Assembly (NCBI RefSeq): GCF_024055605.1
Contig: NZ_JAMXLX010000003.1
Location: 426,766 to 490,765, forward strand
Source of the DNA: Ciceribacter sichuanensis
GTDB lineage: Bacteria > Pseudomonadota > Alphaproteobacteria > Rhizobiales > Rhizobiaceae
Length of the DNA: 64,000 bases
Reading direction: 5' to 3'
Of this stretch, positions 34,366 to 43,442 are shown one piece after another. The position numbers were made by a program, and so were the translations under genes. The notes under the pieces are model-generated. The model was not told where the DNA came from and did not search any database. It was given only the letters and a program-made list of their open reading frames with translations. Within the stretch, counting starts at the first letter, position 1; every line of letters starts with the position of its first letter.

Positions 34366-36544
34366 TCTGGTCGTGCGGCTGACGGATATCGCCAGTGCGC
34401 CAGCCAAGGGCCTTGTGACGAGCCTTCGGCTTCTGCGCAACGAGGCCAAAGGCTTCAGCGCATTTCAGGCCTCGTCAGCCAGCGGCGTCATGGGAACGGT
34501 CAAGAGCCTGGTGCTGATGGGCACCGGCTATCTCGCCGTGACCGAAGGCTTGAATGGGACAGTCGGCGCCGCCATGCGTTTCGAAGACTCGATGTCCGAC
34601 ATCCGTAAGGTGATCGACTTCAAGTCGCCCAAGCAGTTCACCGACATGCGCAGCGACATCATCGACATGTCGCGCCGCCTGCCGATCGCGGCGGATGGCA
34701 TTGCCGCCATCACCGCCGCCGCGGGTCAGGCCAATATTCCGATGGAGGACCTGAAGGCGTTCACCGAGATGACGGCCAAGGTTTCGACAGCGTGGGACAT
34801 ATCCGCCGGCGATACCGGCACTTCGCTCGCAAAAATGAAAACGTCATTGCAGTTGACCGTCAGCGAAACGGCATTGCTCGCCGACGCGATCAACCACCTC
34901 TCCAATGCGTCGGCCGCAAGTGCTCCCGATATTCTGAAATTCTCGCGGGGCATGGCGAGCGGAAAGCTGGCGGGCTTTGCCGCAAAGCAAACGCTCGCTT
35001 TCGGCGCGGCGATGATCGGTTCCGGTTTTGAGGCCGAGGTGGCGGAAACATCGTTCCAGAACATGACCAAGGCATTGACTGCCGGATCCAACGCGACGAC
35101 GGGGCAGCGTACCGCCTATCGCAAGTTAGGCCTCGATGCCGTCAAGGTGTCGAAGGCAATGCAGAAGGATGCTGTCGGAACGACGCTCAAGGTGTTCGAG
35201 CAGCTGGGCAAGCTGCCCAAGCATCAGCAGGGGGCAATCGCCACGGCACTGTTCGGATCCGAGGCGCGGGCGCTGCCTTCGCTGATCGGCAATATGGGCG
35301 AATTGCGCCGCACCCTCGGCCTGGTCGCGGACGATACGGCCTATGCGGGATCGGCGGCCGCCGAATTCGAGCAGGCGTCCAAGCGCACCAGCAATACGCT
35401 GCAGCTGCTCAAGAACAATGTGTCGGCGATCGGTATCGGTCTCGGCGACATGGCCTTGCCGACAATCAACGAGTGGGCCGGCAAGCTGGCCGATACGTTG
35501 ATGACGCTGGACCAGCGTGTGACGGTGTTCGACAAGATCGGCGCCGGCGTCAAGGGGTTCATGTCGGGGCTGGGTCTCAAGGGAGACGGGATCGGCGAGC
35601 AGTTCGGCAATCTCTATGACGGAATTTTTGGGCGTGTCGACAGCTTCGAGAAGGATACGGATCGTCTCGGGGCGTTGTTCCTCAAATTCAGCGACATGGG
35701 CAAGAGTGTCCAGGCGTTTGCCAATGACGTTTCGTCCTCCGTCGCTGGCATCGAGCAGTTCTTCAATCTCGATCCCGGCACGATCGTGGATACGCTGGGT
35801 TCTGTCGGATCGCTCGGGTTCAAGCTGGCGATTGCCTCGGTCGGGATCGGAATGGCGGCGGGTGCGCTGATGTCTTTGGGACGCGCTGTGATGTTCCTGT
35901 CCGGCGCCAGCCTGCTTGTCGGTGGCGCCAAGGGCATCGCCCGCCTGCTTGGCGCGGTTGCGGGTGGTTCGGCTGCGGCCGGCGCCGGTGCTGCTGCGGG
36001 TGGTGCGGCCACGGCTGCGGCTGGAGCTGGCGCGACAGGCGGTATCATGGCCGGCATGAAAAGCTTCGTCGCCCGTGGCGGCGTGGTGCTTGCGGGTCTC
36101 GCGAGCTGGGTCGGGATGGTACAATACGCCAAACACAAGCAGGAAACGGACCCTGCCTGGATCGAACGGCAGAAAAAAGCGGACCAGCACACGGAGCAGA
36201 ACTTCCAGTGGCTCAAGGGGCTGTTGATCGGGCAAGGTGCGGATCCGAATTTCAGCTTCCGCGATCACATGGGGATCGATGTTGCTGCCGGCGACGGGTC
36301 TCGCCCGCCATCCGCTCTCGGGCCGTTCGCTGACCAGAAATCTTCCGGGCCGCAGCCGGTGACGTTGGCTGGTCCTGCGGCGGTGACCATTACCAATCCT
36401 CCTCCCCGGCCGAACATCAATGTCGATATGTCGGTCACGATCCACGAGGCGTCCAATGTGGACGCTATTGCCGGACAGCTCGGCCAGCGGATCCGCTCCG
36501 AGATGGAGGGCCTGCAGGCCGACACCAACGATGCGGGGTATTGA
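34346..36544 (+). CDS. Tail tape measure protein
   Basis: A 732-residue tail-length ruler. The N-terminal half has family segments (FEDSMSDIRKVIDF, ITAAAGQANIPMEDLKAF, LKTSLQLTVSETALLADAINHLS), then helices and a hydrophobic/Ala-Gly-rich region at about 500-590 that may insert in the host membrane. The length predicts a tail of roughly 110 nm, by the usual 1.5 angstrom per residue. It starts within the E' extension. Confidence 0.92.
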   Translation: MGTLVSNLVVRLTDIASAPAKGLVTSLRLLRNEAKGFSAFQASSASGVMGTVKSLVLMGTGYLAVTEGLNGTVGAAMRFEDSMSDIRKVIDFKSPKQFTDMRSDIIDMSRRLPIAADGIAAITAAAGQANIPMEDLKAFTEMTAKVSTAWDISAGDTGTSLAKMKTSLQLTVSETALLADAINHLSNASAASAPDILKFSRGMASGKLAGFAAKQTLAFGAAMIGSGFEAEVAETSFQNMTKALTAGSNATTGQRTAYRKLGLDAVKVSKAMQKDAVGTTLKVFEQLGKLPKHQQGAIATALFGSEARALPSLIGNMGELRRTLGLVADDTAYAGSAAAEFEQASKRTSNTLQLLKNNVSAIGIGLGDMALPTINEWAGKLADTLMTLDQRVTVFDKIGAGVKGFMSGLGLKGDGIGEQFGNLYDGIFGRVDSFEKDTDRLGALFLKFSDMGKSVQAFANDVSSSVAGIEQFFNLDPGTIVDTLGSVGSLGFKLAIASVGIGMAAGALMSLGRAVMFLSGASLLVGGAKGIARLLGAVAGGSAAAGAGAAAGGAATAAAGAGATGGIMAGMKSFVARGGVVLAGLASWVGMVQYAKHKQETDPAWIERQKKADQHTEQNFQWLKGLLIGQGADPNFSFRDHMGIDVAAGDGSRPPSALGPFADQKSSGPQPVTLAGPAAVTITNPPPRPNINVDMSVTIHEASNVDAIAGQLGQRIRSEMEGLQADTNDAGY

Positions 36545-36547
36545 TCG

Positions 36548-36988
36548 ATGCTGTATCTTCTTGGAGCCGTAGCGGTCGATACCGCGCCGTTTTCGATCGA
36601 CAGCATGGATCGCCAGTCCGGCGCATCCATCGCCGCCAAGCCGATCATAGGCGGGCGTCAGCGCAAGGAAAACACCGGAGAGGGTGAAGACGATATCACC
36701 ATCTCCGGCACCATCCTTCCGTCGCGGATCGGCGGCCTGAGCGAACTGGAGACGCTGCACGGGATGCGGCGATCCGGCGCGCGCTTCCCGCTGATGCGGG
36801 GCGATGGCTATCGTTATGGCTGGTATGTCATCAACAAGATCACCGAACGCCACGAGCACCTGATGCGCGATGGCGTCGGTTTTACCGTGCAGCACTCCAT
36901 TACCATGGAGCAGGCGGACCAGATCTCCGGAGACGGTCAGCAGGTGATTTCCGGGCTGCTTTCCCTTTTCAACGCGCTGGGGCTTTGA
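36548..36988 (+). CDS. Tail protein U
   Basis: A 146-residue member of the P2 GpU family, which sits at the baseplate or tail end. Segments: ENTGEGEDDITISGTILP, GGLSELETLHGMRRSGARFPL and YGWYVINKITERH. It lies immediately after the tape measure, followed by X and D, as in P2. Confidence 0.9.
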   Translation: MLYLLGAVAVDTAPFSIDSMDRQSGASIAAKPIIGGRQRKENTGEGEDDITISGTILPSRIGGLSELETLHGMRRSGARFPLMRGDGYRYGWYVINKITERHEHLMRDGVGFTVQHSITMEQADQISGDGQQVISGLLSLFNALGL

Positions 36989-36990
36989 CC

Positions 36991-37212
36991 ATGCCGGAAA
37001 CCGTCACCATCCGTGGCGAGGGTATCGCCCTCGACCTGTTGCTGCACCGTCGTTACGGCGTGCGCGGCCGCCAGCTGCTTGAGCAAACCTACGAACTCAA
37101 TCCCGGACTGGCCTCGCTCGGCGATTACCTGCCGCTCGGCACGGTCATTGTCATTCCCGACCTGCCGGCAGCCTCAAGCACAACCCGTACCGTCATCACT
37201 CTGTTCGGATAA
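36991..37212 (+). CDS. Tail protein X
   Basis: A 73-residue P2 GpX-family protein with a LysM-like fold: ALDLLLHRRYGVRG, LEQTYELNPGLASLG and LPLGTVIVIPDLP. It is thought to help form the tail tip. ATG 36991 is preferred to the TTG overlapping the U stop. Confidence 0.9.
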   Translation: MPETVTIRGEGIALDLLLHRRYGVRGRQLLEQTYELNPGLASLGDYLPLGTVIVIPDLPAASSTTRTVITLFG

Positions 37213-37217
37213 TCATC

Positions 37218-38288
37218 ATGGCCTGGTCCGTTGACTGGAGCGTGTCGATCGGCGGTGCCGATCGCAGCGAAGACATGCGTCCCTACCTCATCAATATCGA
37301 GGTCGCGGACAAGGAGGGCACGTCGAGCGATACCTGCTCGCTGACCTTCGACGATAGCGATGGCCAGCTGAAATTGCCGCCTGAAGGCGTGGCGATCGCC
37401 ATCACACTCGACGGTTTTCCCGCATTCAATGGCACCGTCGACAAGGTGCGTTCGACGGGGTCGCGCGGCGGCGGGCGGGAGCTGAAGGTGACCGGAAAGG
37501 GCTTCGACAGCCGGGGAAAGGCCAAGGAGGGGCAGTCGTTTCATCGTGACGACGCGACGCTCAAGGAATTCCTCGAGGAGGCCGCCGAAAATGCCGGTTT
37601 CTCTCTTTCGATCGATCCGCAACTTGCATCGATCCGGCGCGACTATTGGGCCGCCGACAGCGAGAACTTCATGGCTCTCGGCGAACGGATCGCCCGTGAG
37701 GTCAATGGCACATTCAAACTGCGTGGCACGAAGGCGGTATTGGTCAAGCGCGGCGGTGACCAGTTGCCGCCGATCGCCGGCACGGTCGGTCCGGGCGGAA
37801 ACGTCATCAGCTGGGATATTGCGCCGTTTACGGGTCGCGGGAAATTCACCCGCGCGGAAGTGCGCTGGTTCGATCGTGACGAGGCAAAGTTCAAGTCGAC
37901 CGAGGTCGAGATTGAGGCCGACGACGATGCGCCCGATGTGGCGAACATCGTTCGTATGCCGGTCGGAGACGAGGAACAGGCGAAGCTTAGGGCCGAAGGT
38001 CGCAAGAGCGAGGCGGAACGGGAAGCCGGCGACGGCACTGTCGAACTCGACATTACTCCCGATGCGCAGGCGGAGTCGCCATTCACGCTGTCCGGCGCAC
38101 GCCCTGGCGTCGACGGTACCTATCGTATCACTGACGTGAAGCACAAGGCGAACCGCAGCGGCGGCGCGACGACCTCGATCAGCATCAAGCAACCCGGCGC
38201 CGGGGTGGGCAAGGATACCCGCAAGAGCGGTTCTGCGCCTTCCGATCCCGACGATGGCGATCTCGCGCCTGTCCCCGGGCTTTCCTGA
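37218..38288 (+). CDS. Tail protein D (late control-like)
   Basis: A 356-residue baseplate hub protein of the P2 GpD family. Segments: SVDWSVSIGGADRSEDMRPYL, DDSDGQLKLPPEGVAIAITL, YWAADSENFMALGERIAREV and VKHKANRSGGATTSISI. It caps the tail tube and contacts the spike V. The C-terminal 35 residues are a disordered acidic tail. Completes the U-X-D group. Confidence 0.92.
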   Translation: MAWSVDWSVSIGGADRSEDMRPYLINIEVADKEGTSSDTCSLTFDDSDGQLKLPPEGVAIAITLDGFPAFNGTVDKVRSTGSRGGGRELKVTGKGFDSRGKAKEGQSFHRDDATLKEFLEEAAENAGFSLSIDPQLASIRRDYWAADSENFMALGERIAREVNGTFKLRGTKAVLVKRGGDQLPPIAGTVGPGGNVISWDIAPFTGRGKFTRAEVRWFDRDEAKFKSTEVEIEADDDAPDVANIVRMPVGDEEQAKLRAEGRKSEAEREAGDGTVELDITPDAQAESPFTLSGARPGVDGTYRITDVKHKANRSGGATTSISIKQPGAGVGKDTRKSGSAPSDPDDGDLAPVPGLS

Positions 38289-38354
38289 CTGGCTGGCCAG
38301 ATCGGTCGGTCCTGACTGCCGCTTCTGCGGCTCATCACAACATGGAGAACTATA

Positions 38355-39095
38355 ATGGCGTATCGCAAGAAGACGACGCTCGGCGTCGTGCATGTGACGG
38401 CAACCCCGCCCGGCTGGAACAAGGGGGTGGCCGGCATTCGTGCCATCCACAAGGCGCAGGGCTGGTCAGATATCGGCTATAACGAAATCATCAATCCGGA
38501 CGGGCGCGCGGAAATCGGCCGTGGCAAGCTGGCGGTTGGCGCGCATGTCGCGGGCTTCAATTCCATTTCCTACGGGATTTCGCTGGTTGGCGGCATCGAT
38601 CGCAACGGCAAGCCCGACTTCTCGACGATTTCCGCCGCGCAGCTCGCGACGCTGGAGAAGCGCATGGGCGAACTGACGCGGGATTTTCCCGATATCCGTT
38701 GGTGCGGTCATCGGGATCTTTCGCCCGACCGGAACGGCAATGGCATCATTGAGCCGTTCGAACATATCAAGGCCTGCCCGACATTCGATGTCATTCCGTG
38801 GGCCGCCGCGCGCGGCCTGCCGGTCGCCGACATCAAGGGCGTGTGGAAGGTCGTGACGCTCTCGCCGGCGACGGCGCCCGTACTGGAAGGCCCGGACACT
38901 CGCATCGCCTATCTCCAGCGCCTTCTCACCCTCGCCGGTTACGTGCTCGGCCCCGTGGACGGCATCATCGGAGCCAAGACGCGTAAGGCGATCAAGGCTT
39001 ACCAGCTGGCGTCTTCCCTGCCGGAAAGCGGCGAATTCGATGCCGCGACCGTATCGCGACTGCGCCAGACCTACGAAACGCCGATCGCGGCGTGA
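38355..39095 (+). CDS. Endolysin: T7-lysozyme-like amidase with peptidoglycan-binding domain
   Basis: A 246-residue N-acetylmuramoyl-L-alanine amidase. Zinc ligands by the T7 lysozyme pattern are H13 (VVHVTATP), H119 (CGHRDLSPD) and C141 (KACPTFD); Y42 and K139 fill the catalytic positions. Residues about 180-240 are a PG_binding_1 domain (YLQRLLTLAGYVLGPVDGIIG, AIKAYQLASSLPESG). No signal peptide, so release needs a holin. It lies after the tail genes and before two membrane proteins. Confidence 0.92.
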   Translation: MAYRKKTTLGVVHVTATPPGWNKGVAGIRAIHKAQGWSDIGYNEIINPDGRAEIGRGKLAVGAHVAGFNSISYGISLVGGIDRNGKPDFSTISAAQLATLEKRMGELTRDFPDIRWCGHRDLSPDRNGNGIIEPFEHIKACPTFDVIPWAAARGLPVADIKGVWKVVTLSPATAPVLEGPDTRIAYLQRLLTLAGYVLGPVDGIIGAKTRKAIKAYQLASSLPESGEFDAATVSRLRQTYETPIAA

Positions 39096-39125
39096 TCCCC
39101 TCCTCACTGAACAAGGAAAAATCCC

Positions 39126-39617
39126 ATGCGTATTACGTTCTCCGGGGTGGTTGCCACCCTCATCGTTCTCGGCATTGCTCTGTTCGTCGGCTGGCCCATG
39201 GTGAGCTACGCGGCCTCGGTCGCTCCTGATGCCTCCGCCTTTTCGTTCTGGCGGGATCTCTGGCCGATTTTCCAGCCGCTCGTTGCCCTGTTCGCCACGG
39301 TGTTCGTTCCGGGGCTGTTTGCCTGGGTGGCGGCGCGGCTGGTGGCGCTGCTCAAGATTTCCAGCGATGCCCAGCGGGCGGAGTATGAGCGGCAGTTGCG
39401 CGAGGCGCTGCATCAGTCCGCCGTCAATGCGCTCAATTTCGCCCTGACGAAATCCGGCCTGACGCCGGCGGCCGCGACGATCGGCCCCGGCCTGGTCAGC
39501 GAGGCCGTGCGCTATGTCGAGACCAAAAACCCCGAAGCCGTGAAGAAGCTCGGGGTAACGGGCGATGCCCTGCGCGACATCATCACCAGCAAGATCCCTA
39601 TCGTTTTGCAGCGGTGA
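39126..39617 (+). CDS. Holin-like membrane protein
   Basis: A 163-residue protein. Two hydrophobic helices (VATLIVLGIALFVGWPMVSY and FQPLVALFATVFVPGLFAWV), then a charged helical cytoplasmic part (AEYERQLREALHQSAVNALNF, VSEAVRYVETKNPEAVKKLG), the arrangement of LL-H-type holins. Directly after the endolysin. Assignment is structural; pinholin behaviour is not excluded. Confidence 0.72.
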   Translation: MRITFSGVVATLIVLGIALFVGWPMVSYAASVAPDASAFSFWRDLWPIFQPLVALFATVFVPGLFAWVAARLVALLKISSDAQRAEYERQLREALHQSAVNALNFALTKSGLTPAAATIGPGLVSEAVRYVETKNPEAVKKLGVTGDALRDIITSKIPIVLQR

Positions 39618-39627
39618 GGTGATCGCC

Positions 39628-40080
39628 ATGAGGGACGGCTATACCGGAACAGGTATCTGGATCCGGATCCGGCATCGCTTCGGCACCCGCATGACAGAGT
39701 GGCTGATGGCTATGCACACCATCTGCCTGGGTTATGTGCTGCTCCTGCCCGGCCGGACATTCGATCAGCCCGCATGGACCGGGTTCCGCGAGCTGTTCCG
39801 CGACGAGGACGTGCTTGGCTGGTCTATGGTCCTGCTCGGCCTCGTTCGTCTCGGCGGCCTCGTCATCAATGGCGCGCGCGCGGACGTAACCCCGCATATC
39901 AGGCAGGTGTCGGCCGGGATCGGTTGTCTGATCTGGGTCGGCATCTCCTATTGCTATGCCTCATCCGGTGTCATCGACGCCTGGCTCGCCATCTACCCGC
40001 TCTTCGCGGTTGGGGAACTCGTCAACATCAATAGAGCCGCGCATGACCAGGGAGAGGCCCGTAATGGAACAGGTGGCTGA
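39628..40080 (+). CDS. Multi-span membrane protein of the lysis module
   Basis: A 150-residue protein with about four hydrophobic helices (TICLGYVLLLPG, VLGWSMVLLGLVRLGGLV, VSAGIGCLIWVGISYCYA, AWLAIYPLFAVGELV). Unrecognised by family. ATG 39628 is 10 bases after the holin-like stop. It may be a second holin or an antiholin. Its 3' end overlaps the next gene by 17 bases. Confidence 0.65.
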   Translation: MRDGYTGTGIWIRIRHRFGTRMTEWLMAMHTICLGYVLLLPGRTFDQPAWTGFRELFRDEDVLGWSMVLLGLVRLGGLVINGARADVTPHIRQVSAGIGCLIWVGISYCYASSGVIDAWLAIYPLFAVGELVNINRAAHDQGEARNGTGG

Positions 40081-40393
40081 TCTGCCTCCGCTGGCAGTCG
40101 TCGTGTTCGGCGCGACGCTCGCCATCATATTCGCCGTCCGGTTTCTCGGACTGTCGGCCGGACAGAATGCCGGTCCGGCAAAGAGCGCGGCGGCCGCGCA
40201 GGTTGCCGCCGTCATTGTCGATCCGGCCGCTCTCAACCGCGCATCGGCCGCTCTCGAGGCGCATACCTCCGCGACGCGCGAACTGACCGATGTCGGGCGC
40301 GAAATCGCAAAAATCCATGACCGCATGCTGATCGAACTGGATCGCACCCGCGAGGAATTGCGGCTCCAGCGAGAACTGCGGCGCGGCCTCTGA
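40064..40393 (+). CDS. Spanin-like membrane/coiled-coil protein
   Basis: A 109-residue protein with one N-terminal membrane helix (LAVVVFGATLAIIFAVRFLGL) and a long charged coiled coil (LTDVGREIAKIHDRMLIELDRTREELRLQRELRR). That is the shape of an Rz-type inner-membrane spanin, but I find no embedded lipoprotein partner, so it may be a one-component system or unrelated. GGGAGAGG precedes ATG 40064. Confidence 0.6.
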   Translation: MEQVADLPPLAVVVFGATLAIIFAVRFLGLSAGQNAGPAKSAAAAQVAAVIVDPAALNRASAALEAHTSATRELTDVGREIAKIHDRMLIELDRTREELRLQRELRRGL

Positions 40394-40436
40394 GGCTCGC
40401 ATCCCACCAACTCTCTGAATAACCGGGGTTACGAAA

Positions 40437-40694
40437 ATGACCGCTTATAAAACCGCGCCAGCGCTGGCGGACGGCTGGGAAAAGGTTTCGGCTCAACTGC
40501 AAAACGTCCTGATAACGCATAGCTGGGTCGATCCCGTGCATGTCTATGTCGGGACGGCTGCTCCCGACGCCGATAGCGCCTATCACGAATGCAGGGCCGG
40601 CATGCCGTTTTCCATGGCGGGCGTCTCCGGGCAGGATGTCTACATCCGGTCGAGCGTAGAGCGCCCGCTCCTGGTTGCCGTCACGGCGGCCTAG
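40437..40694 (+). CDS. Small fibre-module protein
   Basis: An 85-residue beta-rich protein (VLITHSWVDPVHVYVGTAAP, GQDVYIRSSVERPLLVAV). Unrecognised. It lies with a similar small gene (40732) just before the SGNH fibre. The two may be capsid- or fibre-surface proteins. Confidence 0.65.
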   Translation: MTAYKTAPALADGWEKVSAQLQNVLITHSWVDPVHVYVGTAAPDADSAYHECRAGMPFSMAGVSGQDVYIRSSVERPLLVAVTAA

Positions 40695-40731
40695 CCGATC
40701 AACCATCATCCGAAATCGAGGGAATGCCGAC

Positions 40732-41031
40732 ATGACGGCTATGACAAAAGGCGTCCTGTGCGCCGCAAATCAATGGACGCCACTCGCCACGGGCAAGGCG
40801 AAAGTTCTGGCGCTCATTCGCACACCGTCCGGCTCCGGATACATAAAGACCGGGGCCGACACCCCTCTCGGCGCTCCCGATCCCGACGCGGCCGAGGGCG
40901 ACGCCACCTTCGATTTTTTCCCGATCGCCTGGCGTCAGCCGGTATCGCTCGCATTCGACGATGCCTCCACCAATCTCTACTTTTATCCCGACGGCGACGC
41001 GCCGGTCGCCGTCTCCGTCATCATGGAGTAA
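40732..41031 (+). CDS. Small fibre-module protein
   Basis: A 99-residue beta-rich protein (VLCAANQWTPLATGKAKVLAL, LAFDDASTNLYFYPDGDAPV), unrecognised. Similar size and pattern to the preceding gene. ATG 40732 follows a GAGGGAATG context. It ends five bases before the SGNH fibre gene. Confidence 0.65.
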   Translation: MTAMTKGVLCAANQWTPLATGKAKVLALIRTPSGSGYIKTGADTPLGAPDPDAAEGDATFDFFPIAWRQPVSLAFDDASTNLYFYPDGDAPVAVSVIME

Positions 41032-41036
41032 ACCCC

Positions 41037-42734
41037 ATGGGCTTTGTAAAATTCGGCGCCGGCGGTTTCGGCCTGGGCGGTTCCCCTGCTCTGGTGAGAG
41101 GTCGCGCCGCGATCGTCCCTCCATTCCTGACTGGAACCTTGATGGATACTCTCGAGGTGACGGTGTGGCCCGGCTCATATCCGTATGTCGTGAACGCCTA
41201 TGGCCGTCAGATACAGGTTTCCGATGATGGCCTGACAGGTTGGGCAGACTTCGGTTCTGAAATGACCGGCACGACGGTCACCCTTTCCGGGGTGAACGGC
41301 AAGTTTATCCGCGTGGTAGAGACGGCGTTTGGCATCGGCAGGTCGGAAGCTTCGATCAGCGCGCCGGTCGGGCCCGTTGTCGATCTGGTGGAACTGCCGG
41401 CGCTGCCGATGGCTGCTGGCGCAAAGGTCATGAGCCTTGGCCACTCGTTTATCCAGCGGGGCGCATTCTCCAACAACATGGGCGTTCATTCATCGTGTGT
41501 TCGTGGGGCCATGTCGTGGGTTCGGCTTTGGGATCACCGGTTCAACACCGACATGTGGTACGACGCCTCGATAGCGTGGATGACCGGCGCCAATCAGATT
41601 GCGGGATCGCATTCCGGTGTCGCTGGCGACCACCTCGTCAAGGAGGGCAACGCGCCGGGCACAATCGAGCGAACGCCATGGATAGCTGCACGACAGCCGA
41701 ACATCGTGCATCTCGACAATGGCACAAACGATATTTCCAGCGGCGACGGCGTCACCTCGGCGGCTCATGTCATCACCCGTCTCGACAGGCAGATGGCCAT
41801 GCTTCGCAATGAGGGTATCTGGTGCGTCATCCAGACGATTACCGACCGGGGAGCGTGGCCGGAGGGTAGCGAAAAGGCCTTGATCGTCGCTGGCGTCAAC
41901 GAGTGGATCAAGGCGCAGTCTGGCCGCGACGGCTTGCGGGTGCTCGATATCACCGGTCTCGGTTTCAATTATCCGACGTTTGATGCGTCACTGTTCGGCT
42001 CGGACATTCTTCATCCCAACCCCAAGGGCGGCAAGGCCATAGCGTCGGCGTTGCTGCCGATCCTGCAGGAGATGGTGGAACCCGGTGAGACCTGGAACCT
42101 CGATCCCGCTGACGGCAATATCTGGCCATCGAACGGGTTGCTGGGCACGACGGGAACCATCTCGGCCACCTATGGTTCCGGGCAGGTGGCGACTGGTCAC
42201 CGCGTCACGCGCAACTCGGGTTCGGCGGTCGCGGCTGTCTGCTCGAAAGAAGTCGTCGATGGCACCTACGAAAAGCAGGTGATCCAGTTCACCTCGATCG
42301 GCGGTGGCGCGCGCGGTGAAAACTGGCGGTTCGTCTACGGGTCCGCCGCCACGCTGCTGTCGGCGCTTGGACTGGTCGAGGGCGACTGGTTTGAAATGCT
42401 GATGTATCTCGAATTTTCCGCATCTCCCCTCTGGAACAGCATCAGCCTGCAGGCCGAACTTTACCAGTCGACGACGCTCAGGATCTCCTCCGGTACCGGG
42501 TTCATCAATCCCGATGACGGAACTCAGGACCTGCCGCTGTCGGACGGTTGGTCTGGCTGGTTGAGGATGATGCCCACGCTGGTGCAGGGCGGCGTGGACC
42601 GTTTCCGCCTCGACAGCCGTCCTCTCTCGATCGACATCAACGCGACCGCGCCCGGGACTGGTGTCCTGAAGATCTCGAAACCGATTATCCGCAAATGCAC
42701 CGATCCACGGCCGGCGTGGAATTTGGCGGCATAG
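41037..42734 (+). CDS. SGNH-hydrolase tail fibre (putative polysaccharide deacetylase)
   Basis: A 565-residue fibre. Residues about 128-345 form an SGNH/GDSL hydrolase: VMSLGHSF (block I, nucleophile Ser137), NGTND (block III, N228-D232), and DILHPNPKGG (block V, D323 and H326). The first 120 residues are an attachment region with Ig-like spacing and the last 200 are a beta-sandwich. Phage SGNH proteins remove acyl groups from capsule or O-antigen receptors; the substrate is unknown here. It is the last phage gene. Confidence 0.87.
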   Translation: MGFVKFGAGGFGLGGSPALVRGRAAIVPPFLTGTLMDTLEVTVWPGSYPYVVNAYGRQIQVSDDGLTGWADFGSEMTGTTVTLSGVNGKFIRVVETAFGIGRSEASISAPVGPVVDLVELPALPMAAGAKVMSLGHSFIQRGAFSNNMGVHSSCVRGAMSWVRLWDHRFNTDMWYDASIAWMTGANQIAGSHSGVAGDHLVKEGNAPGTIERTPWIAARQPNIVHLDNGTNDISSGDGVTSAAHVITRLDRQMAMLRNEGIWCVIQTITDRGAWPEGSEKALIVAGVNEWIKAQSGRDGLRVLDITGLGFNYPTFDASLFGSDILHPNPKGGKAIASALLPILQEMVEPGETWNLDPADGNIWPSNGLLGTTGTISATYGSGQVATGHRVTRNSGSAVAAVCSKEVVDGTYEKQVIQFTSIGGGARGENWRFVYGSAATLLSALGLVEGDWFEMLMYLEFSASPLWNSISLQAELYQSTTLRISSGTGFINPDDGTQDLPLSDGWSGWLRMMPTLVQGGVDRFRLDSRPLSIDINATAPGTGVLKISKPIIRKCTDPRPAWNLAA

Positions 42735-42916
42735 CGACCGGATGCCGGGGTCATCAATGATCGTTCCGGCGACGTCGTGAACCTCTTCAGGATACTGCAG
42801 CGGCACTACCATGCAATTCATGGATATGATCAAGTTCCAGATCACGAGCGGGAGGGAATTCGAAGGGCTGCGGGCATGCGATCCTTCAAGGTGGCGTTTG
42901 CGGAAGGGGCGACATC
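42735..42916. other. Junction of phage and cargo; no gene seen
   Basis: A 182-base gap between the last phage gene and the convergent MarR gene. I see only a weak GCCGG...CCGGC pair around 42740-42770 and no open frame of interest. It marks where virion genes end and cargo begins. Confidence 0.5.
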
Positions 42917-43369
42917 CTACGCTAAGCCGGCCACCTTGGCTAACTCCGCCATTGCCCGTGTTGTCGATCGAAGCTGTTCATCGCCCATGTAGCGGGAGAG
43001 CTCCGCTTTGGCCGATTTCCAGACGGGAAAGGCATCTAACATGAGGCGACGCCCAGAACGGGTCAAGTTTAGCCGCTTTCCTGCGCGGCCACGTCCACCT
43101 TCAGCGCGGACCAAACCTCGCGCCTCCAGGTTCTGAACATTTCGGCTGAGAGTAGTCGCATCGACCCCTGCGCTGACCGCAAGATCAACGAGTGTAGCTC
43201 CCTCGGCCGCTCCGATCCCGACCAAGAGGCTGAATTGCTCGGCCGTCAGCCCGAGCGGCTTGAAGCAGGCGTTGTAATAGCGCGTGACCGCACGCGCCGT
43301 CGCACGAGCCTGAAAGCCTGGGCATTCCGCTGCGACGCCCTTCAAAAATTCTGGATCAAACCCGCTCAC
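42917..43369 (-). CDS. MarR-family transcriptional regulator
   Basis: A 150-residue winged-helix regulator. Recognition region: LTAEQFSLLVGIGAAEGATLV then VDATTLSRNVQNLEARGLVRAEGG. GTG 43369 has GAGGGT 5-6 bases upstream and is preferred to upstream codons that run through the promoter. Divergent from the DUF1330 gene across a palindromic operator, so it probably represses that gene in response to a small molecule. Confidence 0.85.
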   Translation of the reverse strand: MSGFDPEFLKGVAAECPGFQARATARAVTRYYNACFKPLGLTAEQFSLLVGIGAAEGATLVDLAVSAGVDATTLSRNVQNLEARGLVRAEGGRGRAGKRLNLTRSGRRLMLDAFPVWKSAKAELSRYMGDEQLRSTTRAMAELAKVAGLA

Positions 43370-43400
43370 GTCTGCACCCTCGACAACCCAGTGTGAGCAT

Positions 43401-43420
43401 AATAATGTATATGCATTATT
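43401..43420. promoter_or_regulatory. Probable MarR operator
   Basis: AATAATG-TATATG-CATTATT: perfect 7-bp arms around a 6-base centre. It lies in the 73-base interval between the divergent MarR and DUF1330 starts, the expected position for a self-regulating MarR dimer. Confidence 0.7.
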
Positions 43421-43442
43421 TGGCAACATTTGGAGATGTACC

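Noticed and set aside
35960..36040. Ala/Gly-rich low-complexity DNA as a possible repeat element
   Set aside because: It is in frame in the tape-measure protein and encodes a normal hydrophobic segment.
35126..36895. 589-codon open frame on the minus strand
   Set aside because: Shadow of the tape-measure gene on the opposite strand; GC-rich codons leave stops rare. No ribosome site or conserved motif.
43401..43420. Transcription terminator
   Set aside because: AT-rich stem without a following T run, between divergent starts; an operator is the better reading.
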